DNA of 64,000 bases from Myxocyprinus asiaticus. Its lineage: Eukaryota > Chordata > Actinopteri > Cypriniformes > Catostomidae. The position numbers were made by a program, and so were the translations under genes. Location: contig NC_059372.1 in NCBI RefSeq assembly GCF_019703515.2, forward strand, positions 16,157,492 through 16,221,491, in the 5' to 3' direction. How positions within the stretch are numbered: the stretch's first letter is position 1; each line of letters opens with the position of its first letter. Below the pieces are notes generated by a model that ran no database searches, was not told where the DNA came from, and saw only the letters and a list, made by a program, of their open reading frames with translations. Positions 24,603 through 35,128 of this stretch are shown piece by piece.

Positions 24603-24668
24603 ATGCTGACTTATGTGATTTTGTTCAGCTTTAATAGCTTTTTTTTGTTGCCATCCATTCACTTGCAT
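23496..24668 (-). pseudogene. LINE reverse transcriptase fragment
   Basis: The open segment 24668-23934 carries LVLLDLTAAFDTICYTILL, QQGVLQGSVLGPILFNISLL and the catalytic box HCYVDDTQIYIS with both Asp present. The C-terminal piece (23678-23496) carries LTFKAVHGLAPVYICDLV and GGRAFSCIAPKLWN in another frame. The first about 30 codons of the long open segment read through the (ATT)n repeat and MITE and are not LINE. Frameshifts between the pieces make it a pseudogene. Confidence 0.85.
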
Positions 24669-25137
24669 TGTATGGACCTACAGAGCTGAGAAATTCTTCT
24701 AAAAATCTTCATTTGAGTTCAGCAGATGAAAGAAAGTCATACACATCTGGGGTGGCATGAGGGTGAATAAATAATGAGAATTGTAATTTTTGGGTGAACT
24801 ATCCCTTTAAAGGCTCTTGTCAGATCTGAATGAATTTGTTAATAAGAGAGGTTTGGAAACATTTCTAGTAATTATTACAGTGAAAACGTGAAAACGTCCC
24901 ACAAAGACATTATATATAATGCTGAAATATAAACCAAAGCAAGATCTTGCTTTATTAATGCCTTCTTTCGCTATTTCATAGCTTTTAAAGTCCTTTGTGG
25001 ATTCATATTTCAGTGTAGTTACAGTTTTCAGTGTCGTAAGTATTTAGATCATTAGTTCTGTACAGCAATACCACCGCTCTCTAAATGCATATACGCAGCC
25101 TAGTGCGTAGGGCACCAACCCCGGTCGTGGAACACTC

Positions 25138-25803
25138 GCTGTGTCTGAAACCGCCCCCTGTCCACTATATAGTGCACTAATTCGGGTGTCTTCCATTTTG
25201 TAGGAGTGTCTGAATTCTGAGTGAGCCACTCGTTCCCTACTTTTGTTCACTCATTATTACCGACAATGCACTCTAATTTCGAGTGTACATTTGATGTACA
25301 CTCGATGACGGTTAATTGCCCACAATCCACCACGGGGAAGATGTACGAGCTGGGAGTTTACTGCTTCCTTCACTCCTACAATGTTTTATTTCATGCTGAA
25401 TGTAGTAAATTACTTTTTGACAAATCATTACTTGATTAAAATAACATAATTACATATAGAGAGACAAAACATACATATACATTTTAAAATGTACTCTTTA
25501 TTTGATAAAATGTGTTTACTCTTTATATTAACACACAGTATATATTAAAAAAAAATGACTGAATGACTAAGAATGAAGATTTATTGTATTAATATATTAT
25601 TTAATAAGTATAACAAGTAAGGCCCAAGTATTTTAAAATTTCATATGTGACGTTGTTTCTGCGACAGCCCCAGAGCTCCGACACTCGGTGTATAGTCAGC
25701 GTCCGAATTCACTTATTTCGTTCACTTACTGCTGAGATATAGTGCACTAACTGCCATTCACTATATAGGAAATAGTGAATGAGTGAACAATTGCGGACAC
25801 AGC
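25138..25803. repeat. MITE with GCTGTGTC ends, nested
   Basis: The left end is GCTGTGTCTGAAACCGC and the right end TTGCGGACACAGC, with an inner inverted pair CTATATAGTGCACTAA (left) and TAGTGCACTAACTGCCATTC plus CACTATATAGG (right). CACTC lies outside both ends, a possible partial target duplication. No coding capacity. Confidence 0.65.
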
Positions 25804-26602
25804 CACTCTCTGCGCCATACGATTGCCTCGCGCCCGCACATCTCACACGCGCGTAGCTTTTTTTTAAAGATTTACACTTAACTTGGATATTTACATGGAT
25901 TAATTCAGTTAATCTGCCTGAAGTAGCTGCGATAGTTTCCAGTACCCCCGCAAGGGCGCGGGGCAAATGCGTGAATACTGCTCATGACATGTGGGACACG
26001 GGAGAAAGCGCACTGATATATTGCTGCACTGATTTAAAAATGTACACTTAAAAACTGATGTCATAAGTGCCCAGTTACATTATTACCTTGAAAATTACTA
26101 TCACATTACACAGAAAAGCCCACATTAGGATTAGAGCCAAAACTTACCTCAGCGTGCTGCCTTAAGTTGGAGCTGTGATTTTAATCTTGAAATCAGCTTG
26201 TCTTGGTGTTAAATGAAGGCATTGCATGACGAAACTATTATTTTTTTCACTATGCGGAGCGAAGAAAGTGTTTCACTGTGAAGAGTTTGATGCTGCAGCA
26301 GTGATGGACTCGGCTTGAGTGACAGTCTGTGACAGCATGCGCAGCTGTGAACTTCCGCTCTTGTAAAAGTCCCATTCAATAATCTCTCAATAAATTACAC
26401 ATTAATTCAAATTAAACCCAGTAATGTAACGACAGGAATGCCACCCATTGTAAAGAAGTAAAAGTAAAAAAAATTCATTCGAAATTTACTTGAGTGAGAG
26501 TAAAAAGTACCCACTCTTAAACCTACTCTAAAAGTAGTTTTTTAAAGTTACTCAAGTAAATGTAACTGAGTAAATGTAGCGCGTTACTACCCAACTCTGC
26601 TT

Positions 26603-27466
26603 ACAATCCAACTTACGATTCATCTGATTTTTCACATAGCCATGGTGACTTAAGTAGTAGGGCTACTTGAAAATGTGAGTAGATTTACGAGTGCTCTGGA
26701 GTACTTAATTGTAAAGCTTTTAAAGCATCGTGAGGCGACAGACTTATGCAGTCACCTGCAGGACAATTGCGAAATTACAAGTAATTCAATTTAAATACCT
26801 ATACTTCATGCTGAGACTGCTGATACCTTTTTATTTATTTTAACCGAAAAGGCTAATAATAATAAATTAATTAATAAACAAATAAAGTTATTTGAGTGGA
26901 TGAGTTGGTAACAACAAAGTTGTTGTAGCAGACAACAGTATAAATTAAAATCCGAGAGAGAAGAAAAAAATTTGCTTCCGTGCATGAAAATCATCCTTAT
27001 ACTGGCTCATTATAATCGTTTCCTCTTCCTCTCTGACACCCAAGGGCGCTCTCACCTGCACCATATTATGTAGACCACACATGTTGTAGCATTGCTGTCA
27101 CCGTTATAACTTTTGGGAGCAAAGAGCAGACCATTGCTTCTTTGGTGAATATCCCAAAAGTGCAGCTTCCACAAGTTATTTTGCACTCCGCAATACAGGT
27201 AATACGGTGAACATCGTTATATTCAATAAATGCTTGTCATTGGCAGGATCATACACAGACTCACAGTGGAATTTGGGAAAACAAAATATTACAAATGCAC
27301 ACTTGATGAACAAAGCAGTGATTGTGTAAAAGTAATAGATAGTTCTGCACAAAATTATTGCAAAACAATATGTAATAATTATGTAGTTAATTAGGTTGAG
27401 TAATTCAGGAAATATCTTTAAATGTTTCTAGCGAGGTAAATTGTAAATGTTTATAAGGTTATGCAT
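26603..27466. other. Gene-free DNA, partly non-repetitive
   Basis: No exon or recognised repeat is seen. Contains AATAAATTAATTAATAAA low complexity near 26859-26885 and otherwise mixed sequence. Confidence 0.45.
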
Positions 27467-27759
27467 TAAAAAGGACTTAAATATCAATCTGTTTCTCACC
27501 CACACTTATCATATCACTTCAAAAGATAAGGATTAAACCACTGGAGTCATATCGATTACTTTTATGCTGTCTTTATATGCTTTTTGGAGCTTCAAATTTC
27601 TGGTCACCATTCACTTGCATTGAATGGGCCAACAGAGCTGAGATAATTTTCTACAAATCTTTGTTTATATTCTGCAGAAGAAAGTCATACACATCTGGGA
27701 TGGCATGAGGGTGAGTAAATTATGAGATGATTTTATTTTTGGGTGAACTATTCCTTTAA
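27467..27759. repeat. Angel-like MITE, long-form right half only
   Basis: It starts at the central hairpin text AAAAAGGACTTAAATATC and runs through CTGTTTCTCACCCACAC, CCACTGGAGTCATATCGATT and GGGATGGCATGAGGGTGAGT to GGTGAACTATTCCTTTAA. The left arm is absent. Confidence 0.85.
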
Positions 27760-28507
27760 GTAGCACTTAAAATGCATCCTAACACATTCGTATTAAGAGC
27801 AGTTTTAGGAAATGCATGTATAAAATAACGAATGTTCATAAACCACATGTATAAAACACTCTTAATCGCTAAGATCAAACGTTATTAGGCAGCGAGGCCC
27901 AGTACTGTACAGGAGACAAGTAGGTTCAGCCAACGCACAGATATGCCTGCATATAATCGTACATAAAATGAACTGTCAGCAGTTCTGACTTGATTTTTCG
28001 CTATCTTGGGAAAGTGGCCGTGTTCCATATTACTACTAGTAAATAAGTACTGACCCCCAGTGACCCTCCCCTGGCATTCTCTTGGGTCATCTCTTTTACA
28101 GCACCTGCTCTCTCTGAAATAAAGAGATCAACAATGGTCAAGACCCCTGTGTACTAAACACCCCTGTGGGTTAAGGGTCAAGCATTGACCGGTGTGGCTG
28201 TCTCAAAGTAATTTTGCTTCACCACATCCAGCCGTAACATGACCTGGAAGCACATACTGTATTTCCCTGATGTGCTGACAGGACACATCACAAGTTCTGG
28301 TGACCACTTTGTTGAGTAGAAATCAGTAAACTGAGAGATAAGTTTTGGAGAAATTTTATTTTTTGTGAAAAATCATCAGTGTACAGAAAGTAATGTTCCT
28401 CATTTGATTAAAGAGCAAAATTTGTGGGGGTAGATTTAGAGTTTTTAGTAGGCTACATGCAACCCTGCAGAGACTACAGTTTGGTCATAAAAATAAAAAA
28501 AAACACC
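27760..28507. other. Non-repetitive stretch, candidate regulatory DNA
   Basis: About 28010-28300 is of high complexity and free of recognised repeats, with GTGACCCTCC, ACAATGGTCAAG (SOX-like) and GGTCAAGCATTGACC, a gapped inverted GGTCA/TGACC pair resembling a nuclear-receptor half-site palindrome (about 28175-28190). No coding exon is seen. A regulatory role is inference. Confidence 0.25.
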
Positions 28508-28520
28508 TTAAAGGGATAAT

Positions 28521-28569
<49 letters not shown>

Positions 28570-28676
28570 TCTGTCACACTTTACTCACTCTCATGTTTTT
28601 TCAAAGCAATATGATTTTTTTCTTCTTCAATAGAACACAAAAGGAAGTGTTAGGCAGAATGTTTCATTGTATGGAA
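28508..28676. repeat. Angel-like MITE left arm expanded by (TC)n(CA)n
   Basis: It starts TTAAAGGGATAATTCTC. The usual arm is then displaced by (TC)n (28521-28533) and (CA)n (28534-28567) and resumes at CTGTCACACTTTACTCACTC, ending near GTGTTAGGCAGAATG. The right arm is not seen. Confidence 0.75.
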
Positions 28677-28814
28677 AACTGCATCTGCAAGACACATTAA
28701 ACAGCCAAATAAAAATTACATATAATTTTAAAAATTTAATAATTGAAATACCTTCAATATTTTATATATGATTCATGAATTTAATAATAATAATTGCTTC
28801 TCAACCTTTTGTAA

Positions 28815-28832
28815 CCCCCCCCCCCCCCCCCC
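28815..28832. repeat. Poly-C tract
   Basis: 18 uninterrupted C. Confidence 0.97.
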
Positions 28833-30378
28833 ACATTGTTACTATTATCTGAAAAGTTGCAGATGGTGACTTAGTATGGCTATTTGAATAGGAATTTTCA
28901 AATCAGTCAGTCAGCTGTGCATGCTCACAATATCCACCAATTTAGTCTTTGTGGTCTGGCAAAGGGGTCTCACTCCCCTTCGATGTATGTACTTTCTATA
29001 TTATTTAGATTATTTGCATACAGATGTCTAGTCAGCCCCACTTTGGGCCTGAAAAGGAGGGAGGGTGGGCTGCAGCCCTGGCAACAAGGCAAGAGTTGCT
29101 GATTAGCTGGTAATTTTCAAGCTTGCTTTGCACCATGGCTACTGCGTTCTGATCACTGGGCACAGGTGGTACCTTAATTACATGGATATTTTTTGTGAGA
29201 AATGGTGGGGGCCATTTGTATTGGATAACTAATTGAGCACTCCCAATACCATTAGCACCACTCAGATCATTAAATTTGAGGGCCTGATGATGACACAGAA
29301 TTACATAATGGCTAAGGACTTAAACTGTTAAGGGACCTCAGCACACAGACATGAGGGAATCCAACATGGGTCAAGATGACCAATACAGACTTTTGTGCCC
29401 ATAATGTGCATAATTAGGGAAGAAAATACTTGGGCATGGGAACAGGTGGAGCCGAGACTCAAGATGAGAGGAGATTGTCTTGGTAAAGAGAGAGAAAGAG
29501 AGAGAGCAGGAGGGAGAGTGTGAAAAGAGATCGTCTTTGCTTTGAGATTTTATCTTTTTCTCTGACTAAGAATAAAACCCTAAACAAGAGCTTAACTGTA
29601 TATGTGTTTTGTCAAAGAACTTTACACCAAAAATGGAGGCCAATTTCTTAGAAACATTAGTAGTCAGTGAAGTTTTCCAAAACATACAAATTATTATTGA
29701 AGTTTTGAGGTTATAGTACTCTAGCAATTAAATGTCTTTGTCTTTTTTTTCAATATCACAATATTGATCTGTCAGACAAATTTCTTCCCATGTCAGATTT
29801 GTATTGCTTGTTATGCCAAAAGACAGGGATGTATAAATAGTTTGTCTATGGTGATATCAATGTTAAATGTTTCATAATGCAAGATTTTTTTTTTTATCTG
29901 TTTTATATCTAAAAATATATTTGCACAATAAAAGTATTTGCTCTTTATTACCTGTTGTATAATAATTAAAAATGTAGGCTTTTGCTGCCTCTGATAAATT
30001 TGATTGCCAGACTTCATTAACAGAACATACAAACTGCAACATTTATTTATGTATTTTTTGTCTGGATTGGTTGATAGATGGAAAAGTACTTTAACAGATA
30101 CAGTGAGATGAATTGCAAAAGTTGCAAATATACAGTAAAAAGATTTTTACTGTAGTTAAAATACATCTCAAATACCATTTTTTATTTGATTTTGTCCAGT
30201 ATCACTCAGAATTGAGTCATAAGTTGGTTGCTGTTTTTATCACAGTCAAACTTTATTTGTTTCTTTTCTCAGTGCCTTCTCCCATTTTTTTCTCACAAGG
30301 TCTTTAAGAAAGCAGACTAGCTGCACTTGCCTGATATCACCCTCCAGGGTGACAGCTGTGCCAGGAAGCCCTTCATCA
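28833..30378. other. Gene-free; 29110-29560 candidate enhancer-like block
   Basis: 29110-29560 lacks recognised repeats and contains two CAGGTGG E-boxes (near 29164 and 29442), TTAATTACAT and CATAATTAGGG homeodomain-like words, and AATTAC repeats. This makes a plausible neural cis-element upstream of myt1, but no conservation data support it. A GA-rich tract lies at about 29486-29515. The rest shows nothing recognised. Confidence 0.3.
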
Positions 30379-30720
30379 CACACACACACACACGTTGGTG
30401 TGGCTATCATTATGAGGACTCTCCATAGACATAATGATTTTTATACTGTACGAACTATAGATTCTATCCCCTAACCCTAAACCTACCCCTAAACCTAACC
30501 CTCACAGAAAACTTTCTGCATTTTTACTTTTTCAAAAAAACATCGTTTAGTATGTTTTTAAGCGAGTTGAATTATGGGGACACTAGAAATTTCCTCATAA
30601 ACCACATTTATACCTCTTATGGTATTATGTAATTACATAATACCCTTGTAATTACCAGTTGTAACCTAAAAAAAATGTTCTTATAAACCACCAAAACCCA
30701 CCCACACACAAAGCTCATTT
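30379..30720. repeat. Interspersed repeat with telomere-like CCCTAA words
   Basis: After a CA run (30377-30393) comes TTGGTGTGGCTATCATTATG, TATAGATTCTATCCCCTAAC, repeats of CCTAAACCTA/CCCTAAAC, then CTTTCTGCATTTTTACTTTT and CCTCATAAACCACATTTATA. A second copy at about 45862-46165 is nearly the same. It is common in teleost genomes (from memory); class unknown. Confidence 0.8.
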
Positions 30721-31856
30721 AGGGAGCCTCCAGCTCAGTGGCCTAGAAATCACACTCTAAGCTCCACCCTTAAGTGTGGTTAACCATTGTTACTGAGATG
30801 GGGCGGTGTGCATGTGTATGGAGAAGGAGAGTGAGTAGGTTAAGCCCTCTTCCCTCCCCACCATCTCTTCCAATCTCTGCTGTAGACATATTCCACATAA
30901 ACTTATGGAAATCATTTATCTTTAAGTTTAATTCAACATGAAGCTGATGAATTAAGCACTCCTAATTTTTCGAATGTCATATAATAATGAGCATTTATCA
31001 TCAGCAATTTTTTTTCTGAGAAGGAACAATGTGAATAATTAATTAACATTATCTCAAAAGCAACATAATAATCAGAAATACCATAATATTCTCTTCCATC
31101 AGTTTTCACTAACATGAGAGAGTGTTTCTTAAAAACCGGTGTCTAATATCTGAGTCTGCAGCAGTGTCAGAAAATAACTTTTTTTATTGAAATTTTTATT
31201 GTTTATGAGGCCATTTTTCTCCAACCATGTAAAAACACCCAGCATATCATCCATTACATGTTAAACCCACTCTAAACTAGATAGACCAAGCATAGAATAT
31301 AATGAAATATATCAAAGCTTTGATAACAGATTAAAAGATGAAAGGGATTTTTGTCCCTTTCCATGGCATTTTTGCTTTCGAGCCCTGGTTAGTTTCTGAC
31401 CTAACCCTGGTCTGCACATAAAAACAAAAGAGTCTGTGATGAGCCATGGTTAACAGTCCTTATACGTTCATATGTCCATACTTTAAAACTTCATGTAAGT
31501 TCTAAAATCTTTTCACACTTTCTACAGGTCACAAAATGTAGATGCCTTAATAAGCATCCCCTGGCCCCCTTCATACGTCCCATGGTCCCCCTTACTCACC
31601 ATGGCAACAGCAAGTTGGTTGAAGGGGAGGGAGGGGGGTTCTCAGCATCATTATCAGCAGGCCCATCTGTCATGGGGGGTAATATTCAGCTCATGTAAAG
31701 AGGCCCACGTGGGCTCCAGCACATATGGCTTTACATGGGGCTTGGGGGAGATGTGCACTAGAGAGCACAGATTGAGTTTGGGAAAGAAAGAGAGAGCCTG
31801 ATCTGAAGGCATGATGTTTGATTGATTGATTAACTGATTTATTGACTATGAGTTTT

Positions 31857-31860
<4 letters not shown>
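30721..31860. other. Gene-free; 31340-31810 candidate regulatory block
   Basis: 30740-30900 and 31340-31810 are free of recognised repeats and GC-richer than their flanks. They carry CCATTGTTA (SOX-like, near 30785), CACGTG-type GCCCACGTGGGC (about 31703-31714, a 12-bp palindrome) and GGAGGGAGGGGGG. No exon is evident. Function is inferred only from composition. Confidence 0.25.

Positions 31861-31886
<26 letters not shown>
31861..31886. repeat. Poly-A tract
   Basis: 26 uninterrupted A. Confidence 0.97.
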
Positions 31887-31888
<2 letters not shown>

Positions 31889-32299
31889 CAAAACATTACT
31901 AGTATGCTTGAAAATGTAACCAAAACAAATATGCCAATAAAAATACATTTAAATGTTTCAAACATTATGTTTTATGAATGCACACACTCACTACTTCATA
32001 ATATAGTTCCATATGTTTCGTAAGGGAGTGAAGCAGATCTTTCAAAAGTGTCTTAAAACAACAGAGAGGGGGCAATAATTTAATGTTTGTATATAAAAAA
32101 TATGTGTTTTAAGAGGAAATGCAAAATGACATTTTAAAGCAGTAAAAAAAAAAAACTCTACCCTGACATATAAACTTATGAAGTTATACGTTTTAGCAGT
32201 TCTAAGAAAATAAATGGAATTCGCCATGACACATGACTCGAGGCGTACAAGACAAGCTTTTGTTTTCATTTTAGAGGTCATTGTTTGGCACACTGGCAG

Positions 32300-32499
32300 T
32301 GAGGAGCGTCCTGATTGGCTTGTCATGGGGAACAAAGCGTACGCAGCCCGCCTCTGATTGGTGGACACAAACATCACACAGTAAGACCGCCCACCACTGT
32401 AAGTTTTCTTTAAAGTAACTTTCTCTGTGATGAAGTTTAGTTGAGGTGTCAAAAGCGAAGAAATCACCGCAGAGATGAAGCTGTGTAAAACTTTTCTCG
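32300..32499 (+). promoter_or_regulatory. myt1: Candidate myt1 promoter and 5' noncoding exon
   Basis: Two inverted CCAAT boxes (ATTGG at 32314-32318 and 32357-32361), a SOX-like AACAAAG at about 32331, then exon-like DNA that ends in a strong donor (CTCG|GTGAGT, exon end 32499). It lies 7.8 kb upstream of the first coding exon, as expected for a gene with 5' noncoding exons. The TSS is not defined, and no transcript evidence is available. Confidence 0.4.
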
Positions 32500-33515
32500 G
32501 TGAGTGTTGGACTTTCCCTTTGAAACTATTTTGCTTGAAAAGCGCCAAACTAAGATAAGGTGCGCAGTGCTGATATGTGCTGATATATATTTGGCTATGC
32601 GGAACTTTGCCCTGTTTGTTAATAATAATGGTTCACAATAGTTCATCCTATAAATTAAAAATACGAATAAGTTGAATAATTTTATACAACGTTTGTTGAA
32701 TTCGCTATAAGAACGCAAATGTGCACTTGAGGGCACAATTGCTGTTTTGTTCCTTCTTTGTTAAGTTTCGTTTTAAGTATTGATATATATATAAAATGAT
32801 GACTAAGTAGACCGTAATTCAATTTGAACTCTTTCAAAGTGCTTTGGGAATGACAAACATATAGTGCTCTTGACGCAGATGCTGAATTTTTGTATAGCTA
32901 CGAATTGCAAAAACGAAATCCTCGTCCAAACAGTTTTTAAACAAAGGCAACTTTTGTCTCCCGGAGGGAGTTGCGACTTCTGGCATATTACAACTTTTGT
33001 ATTAGGGAGGAACTCGTCGGATCAGTCCATCTGGCTGTGGGGGATTCCAGGGTGTTGTCTCAGCTGGCATCCTATGTAATATTTATACACAGTGTCTGGC
33101 CAGTGCATGGGAACAGACTGTGGCTTTAATTGTATGCTGGGTTATCCATCTGTATGAAACTTTAGGATGAGGGGCGAGCAAAAGTTCCAGCTGGTAACCG
33201 AAGTCTTATTAAATATGCAAAAGTCTAAAAGGCTTTTGCTTGCTTCATGAATGATACAAAACTTTTTTGAACTTCAGTAAACAGTTTTTGCCCATTTATC
33301 CCCTTTTGTATACACACGTCTCCGTGGTAGAACAACTGCATTTTCACTGAATTTCCCCACTTCTTGTGACCTAATTACACAGATTAAGATGAATATTTAT
33401 AGGCTAATATTAATATTTACCGTGGATTCAATCACTAAATGATGACAGAACTCATCCCAATAAAACACAGTTGTTTCCAGATTCACTATGTTTGGCTGTA
33501 GGTCTTTGGATAAAA
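32500..33515. other. Presumed first-intron DNA of myt1
   Basis: No repeats or coding exons are recognised. Moderately complex sequence with several GAACT/AGTTC words. If the 32499 donor is real, this is intron. Confidence 0.35.
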
Positions 33516-33650
33516 GACATTACATTTTACATTTAGTCATTTAGCAGACACTTTTATCCAAAGTGACTTACATATGAGGAACATAACTAGCAATTTGTTA
33601 CACAAAAGTCAACAATATCTGCAGTATCGCACTACCAAGTTCCAAGAGTA
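33516..33650. repeat. Teleost interspersed repeat (ATTTAGTCATTTAGCAGACA)
   Basis: The phrases CATTTAGTCATTTAGCAGAC and TTTTATCCAAAGTGACTTAC are a very common teleost repeat (recognised from memory). Partial copy; class unassigned. Confidence 0.75.
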
Positions 33651-33690
33651 AAACGTTTGCTGCAAACTTTAGATGAAAATGTAATTAATT

Positions 33691-34353
33691 GATAACACTT
33701 TACAATAAGGTTCCATTAGTTACCATTAGTTAACAACATTAGTTAATCATGAACTGACAATGAACAATACTTTTACTGCATTTAATAGTCTTAGTGGTAA
33801 CACTTTACAATAAGGTTCCATTTGTTAACATTAGTTAATGCATTAGGTACCATGAACAAACAATTAACAATATTTTTACAGCATTTATTAATCTTAGTTA
33901 ATGTTAGTTAATAAAAATGCTATTGTTCTTTGTTATTTCATGTTAGTTCATAGTGCATTAACTAATGCAAACTAATATTTTAAAAATGTATTAGTAAATG
34001 TTGAAATTAACATTAACTAAGATTAATAAATGCTGTAAAAGTATTGTTCATTGTTAGTTCATGATACCTAATGCATTAACTAATGTTAACAAATGGAACC
34101 TTATTGTAAAGTGTTACCATCTTAGTTGATGTTAATTTCAGCATATAGTAATACCTTTTTAAAATCAAAAGATGTATTAGTTAACATTATGCACTATGAC
34201 CTAACTTGAATTAAGAATGAACAATTTGATTTTTATTAACTAACATTAACAAAGATTTATAGATGATGTACAAATATATTGTTCTTTGTTTGTTCATGAT
34301 ACCAAATGCCTTAAATAATGTTAAGGAATGGAACCTTATTGTTAAGTGTTACC
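33691..34353. mobile_element. hAT-like MITE, outer copy
   Basis: The ends are GATAACACTTTACAATAAGG and CCTTATTGTTAAGTGTTACC, inverted repeats, flanked by a perfect 8-bp duplication AATTAATT (33683-33690 and 34354-34361). The 8-bp duplication and short TIRs fit hAT. It is interrupted by a second copy of the same family at 33796-34118. Confidence 0.9.
33796..34118. mobile_element. hAT-like MITE nested in a sister copy
   Basis: 323 bp. The ends GGTAACACTTTACAATAAGG and CCTTATTGTAAAGTGTTACC are a perfect 20-bp inverted repeat. The flanks GTCTTAGT and ATCTTAGT (7 of 8) are the target duplication. The interior is AT-rich TTAGTTAATGTTAG text with no coding capacity. Confidence 0.92.
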
Positions 34354-34361
34354 AATTAATT

Positions 34362-35100
34362 TTAAGAATACCTGTTTATTGAGACAGATTAATTATATCA
34401 TTTTCCACAAAACTAGGTCACGTTGTTAGGCTTCTGGAAAAAACACAAAAGAGAAGGAGTTGAACGTAGGCTACGCATGCTTCTGAAGCAACAAAAGTGT
34501 GTCACTACGCAAGAAAAAATAGATCCATATTAAATCCTCGTGATCTTTTTTTAGTAAAAAATGTTTTACTCTCTCCAGTGCAGTGAACGATTAGTATTAT
34601 TATTGAATATTACCATGCAACTGAATTCAGCAATAGTCAGCGGCTGCTGTCTCATCTCAAAAGATTAATTAAATCAAAACCACTAAATCTGGGCCGTGGA
34701 ACTTTATTTTCATGTGATATTCAGTGCATTCATCATTACTGTGTTAAAACGCTGCGCTGCGTGTTGTCCTGTTACGTATAGTGCTCTTGTCCATGGTACT
34801 GAAACAGCGCTGTCTTGGGTGCTGAACTTCCAGCAAGACTCGGTCGGGAACACATGAAATGCTTCTAAAATGGAATGTAATTTGGTATTTTTTTTAATCA
34901 ATTATATAAATGAGTGTTTGCTTGTTTTGTAACTTTTGACAGGAGATACAATAGCATGCTAAATTAGCTACTGCGCTACTGCATTGCACGTCAAACGTCA
35001 AACGAATTTCCACTCGTTAATATGAGCTCTGAGTGTGTTTTTTATTGGGAGATTGGGGGTCAGTGGAGGCCCACTCTCCATCTTGTGTTGTAGCTACATG
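34362..35100. other. Gene-free DNA upstream of myt1
   Basis: No recognised gene or repeat. Mixed-complexity sequence with a SOX/homeodomain-like AT-rich stretch around 34590-34690. Confidence 0.4.
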
Positions 35101-35106
35101 ATTTAC

Positions 35107-35128
35107 TATGATGATGATGATGATGATG
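35107..35128. repeat. (ATG)n microsatellite
   Basis: Seven ATG units. Confidence 0.95.

Larger units (their letters stand above)
22798..24810. repeat. Angel-like MITE, long form, split by a LINE
   Basis: The left arm (22798-23246) starts TTAAAGAGATAGTTTACCC and reaches the usual GGATTACTTTT point. The right remainder (about 24603-24810) resumes at TTTTATGCTGAC and ends GGTGAACTATCCCTTTAA. The text between is a - strand L2-type LINE. The break point is exact, since undisrupted copies read GGATTACTTTTATGCTGCC. Confidence 0.85.
22261..26602. mobile_element. hAT-like MITE expanded to 4.3 kb by nested insertions
   Basis: The left end CAGAGGTGGGTAGAGTAG and right end CGTTACTACCCAACTCTG are inverted. 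Both are followed inward by the family's AAGTA/TACTT-rich text (TACTCAAGTAGAAGTAAAAG near 22322; TTACTCAAGTAAATGTAACT near 26550). Flanks CGAAGAAT and CTTACAAT match at 5 of 8 positions, compatible with a decayed 8-bp hAT duplication. Nested inside: two Angel-like MITEs, an L2-type LINE inside one of them, and another MITE at 25138-25803. Confidence 0.7.

Noticed and set aside
30460..30500. Interstitial telomere
   Set aside because: The CCCTAA words are degenerate, few, and part of a dispersed repeat with a second copy at about 45945-45975.
32042..32548. 168-codon - strand open frame overlapping the candidate promoter
   Set aside because: Low-complexity content, no motif, and it runs across the promoter/5' exon candidate on the other strand.
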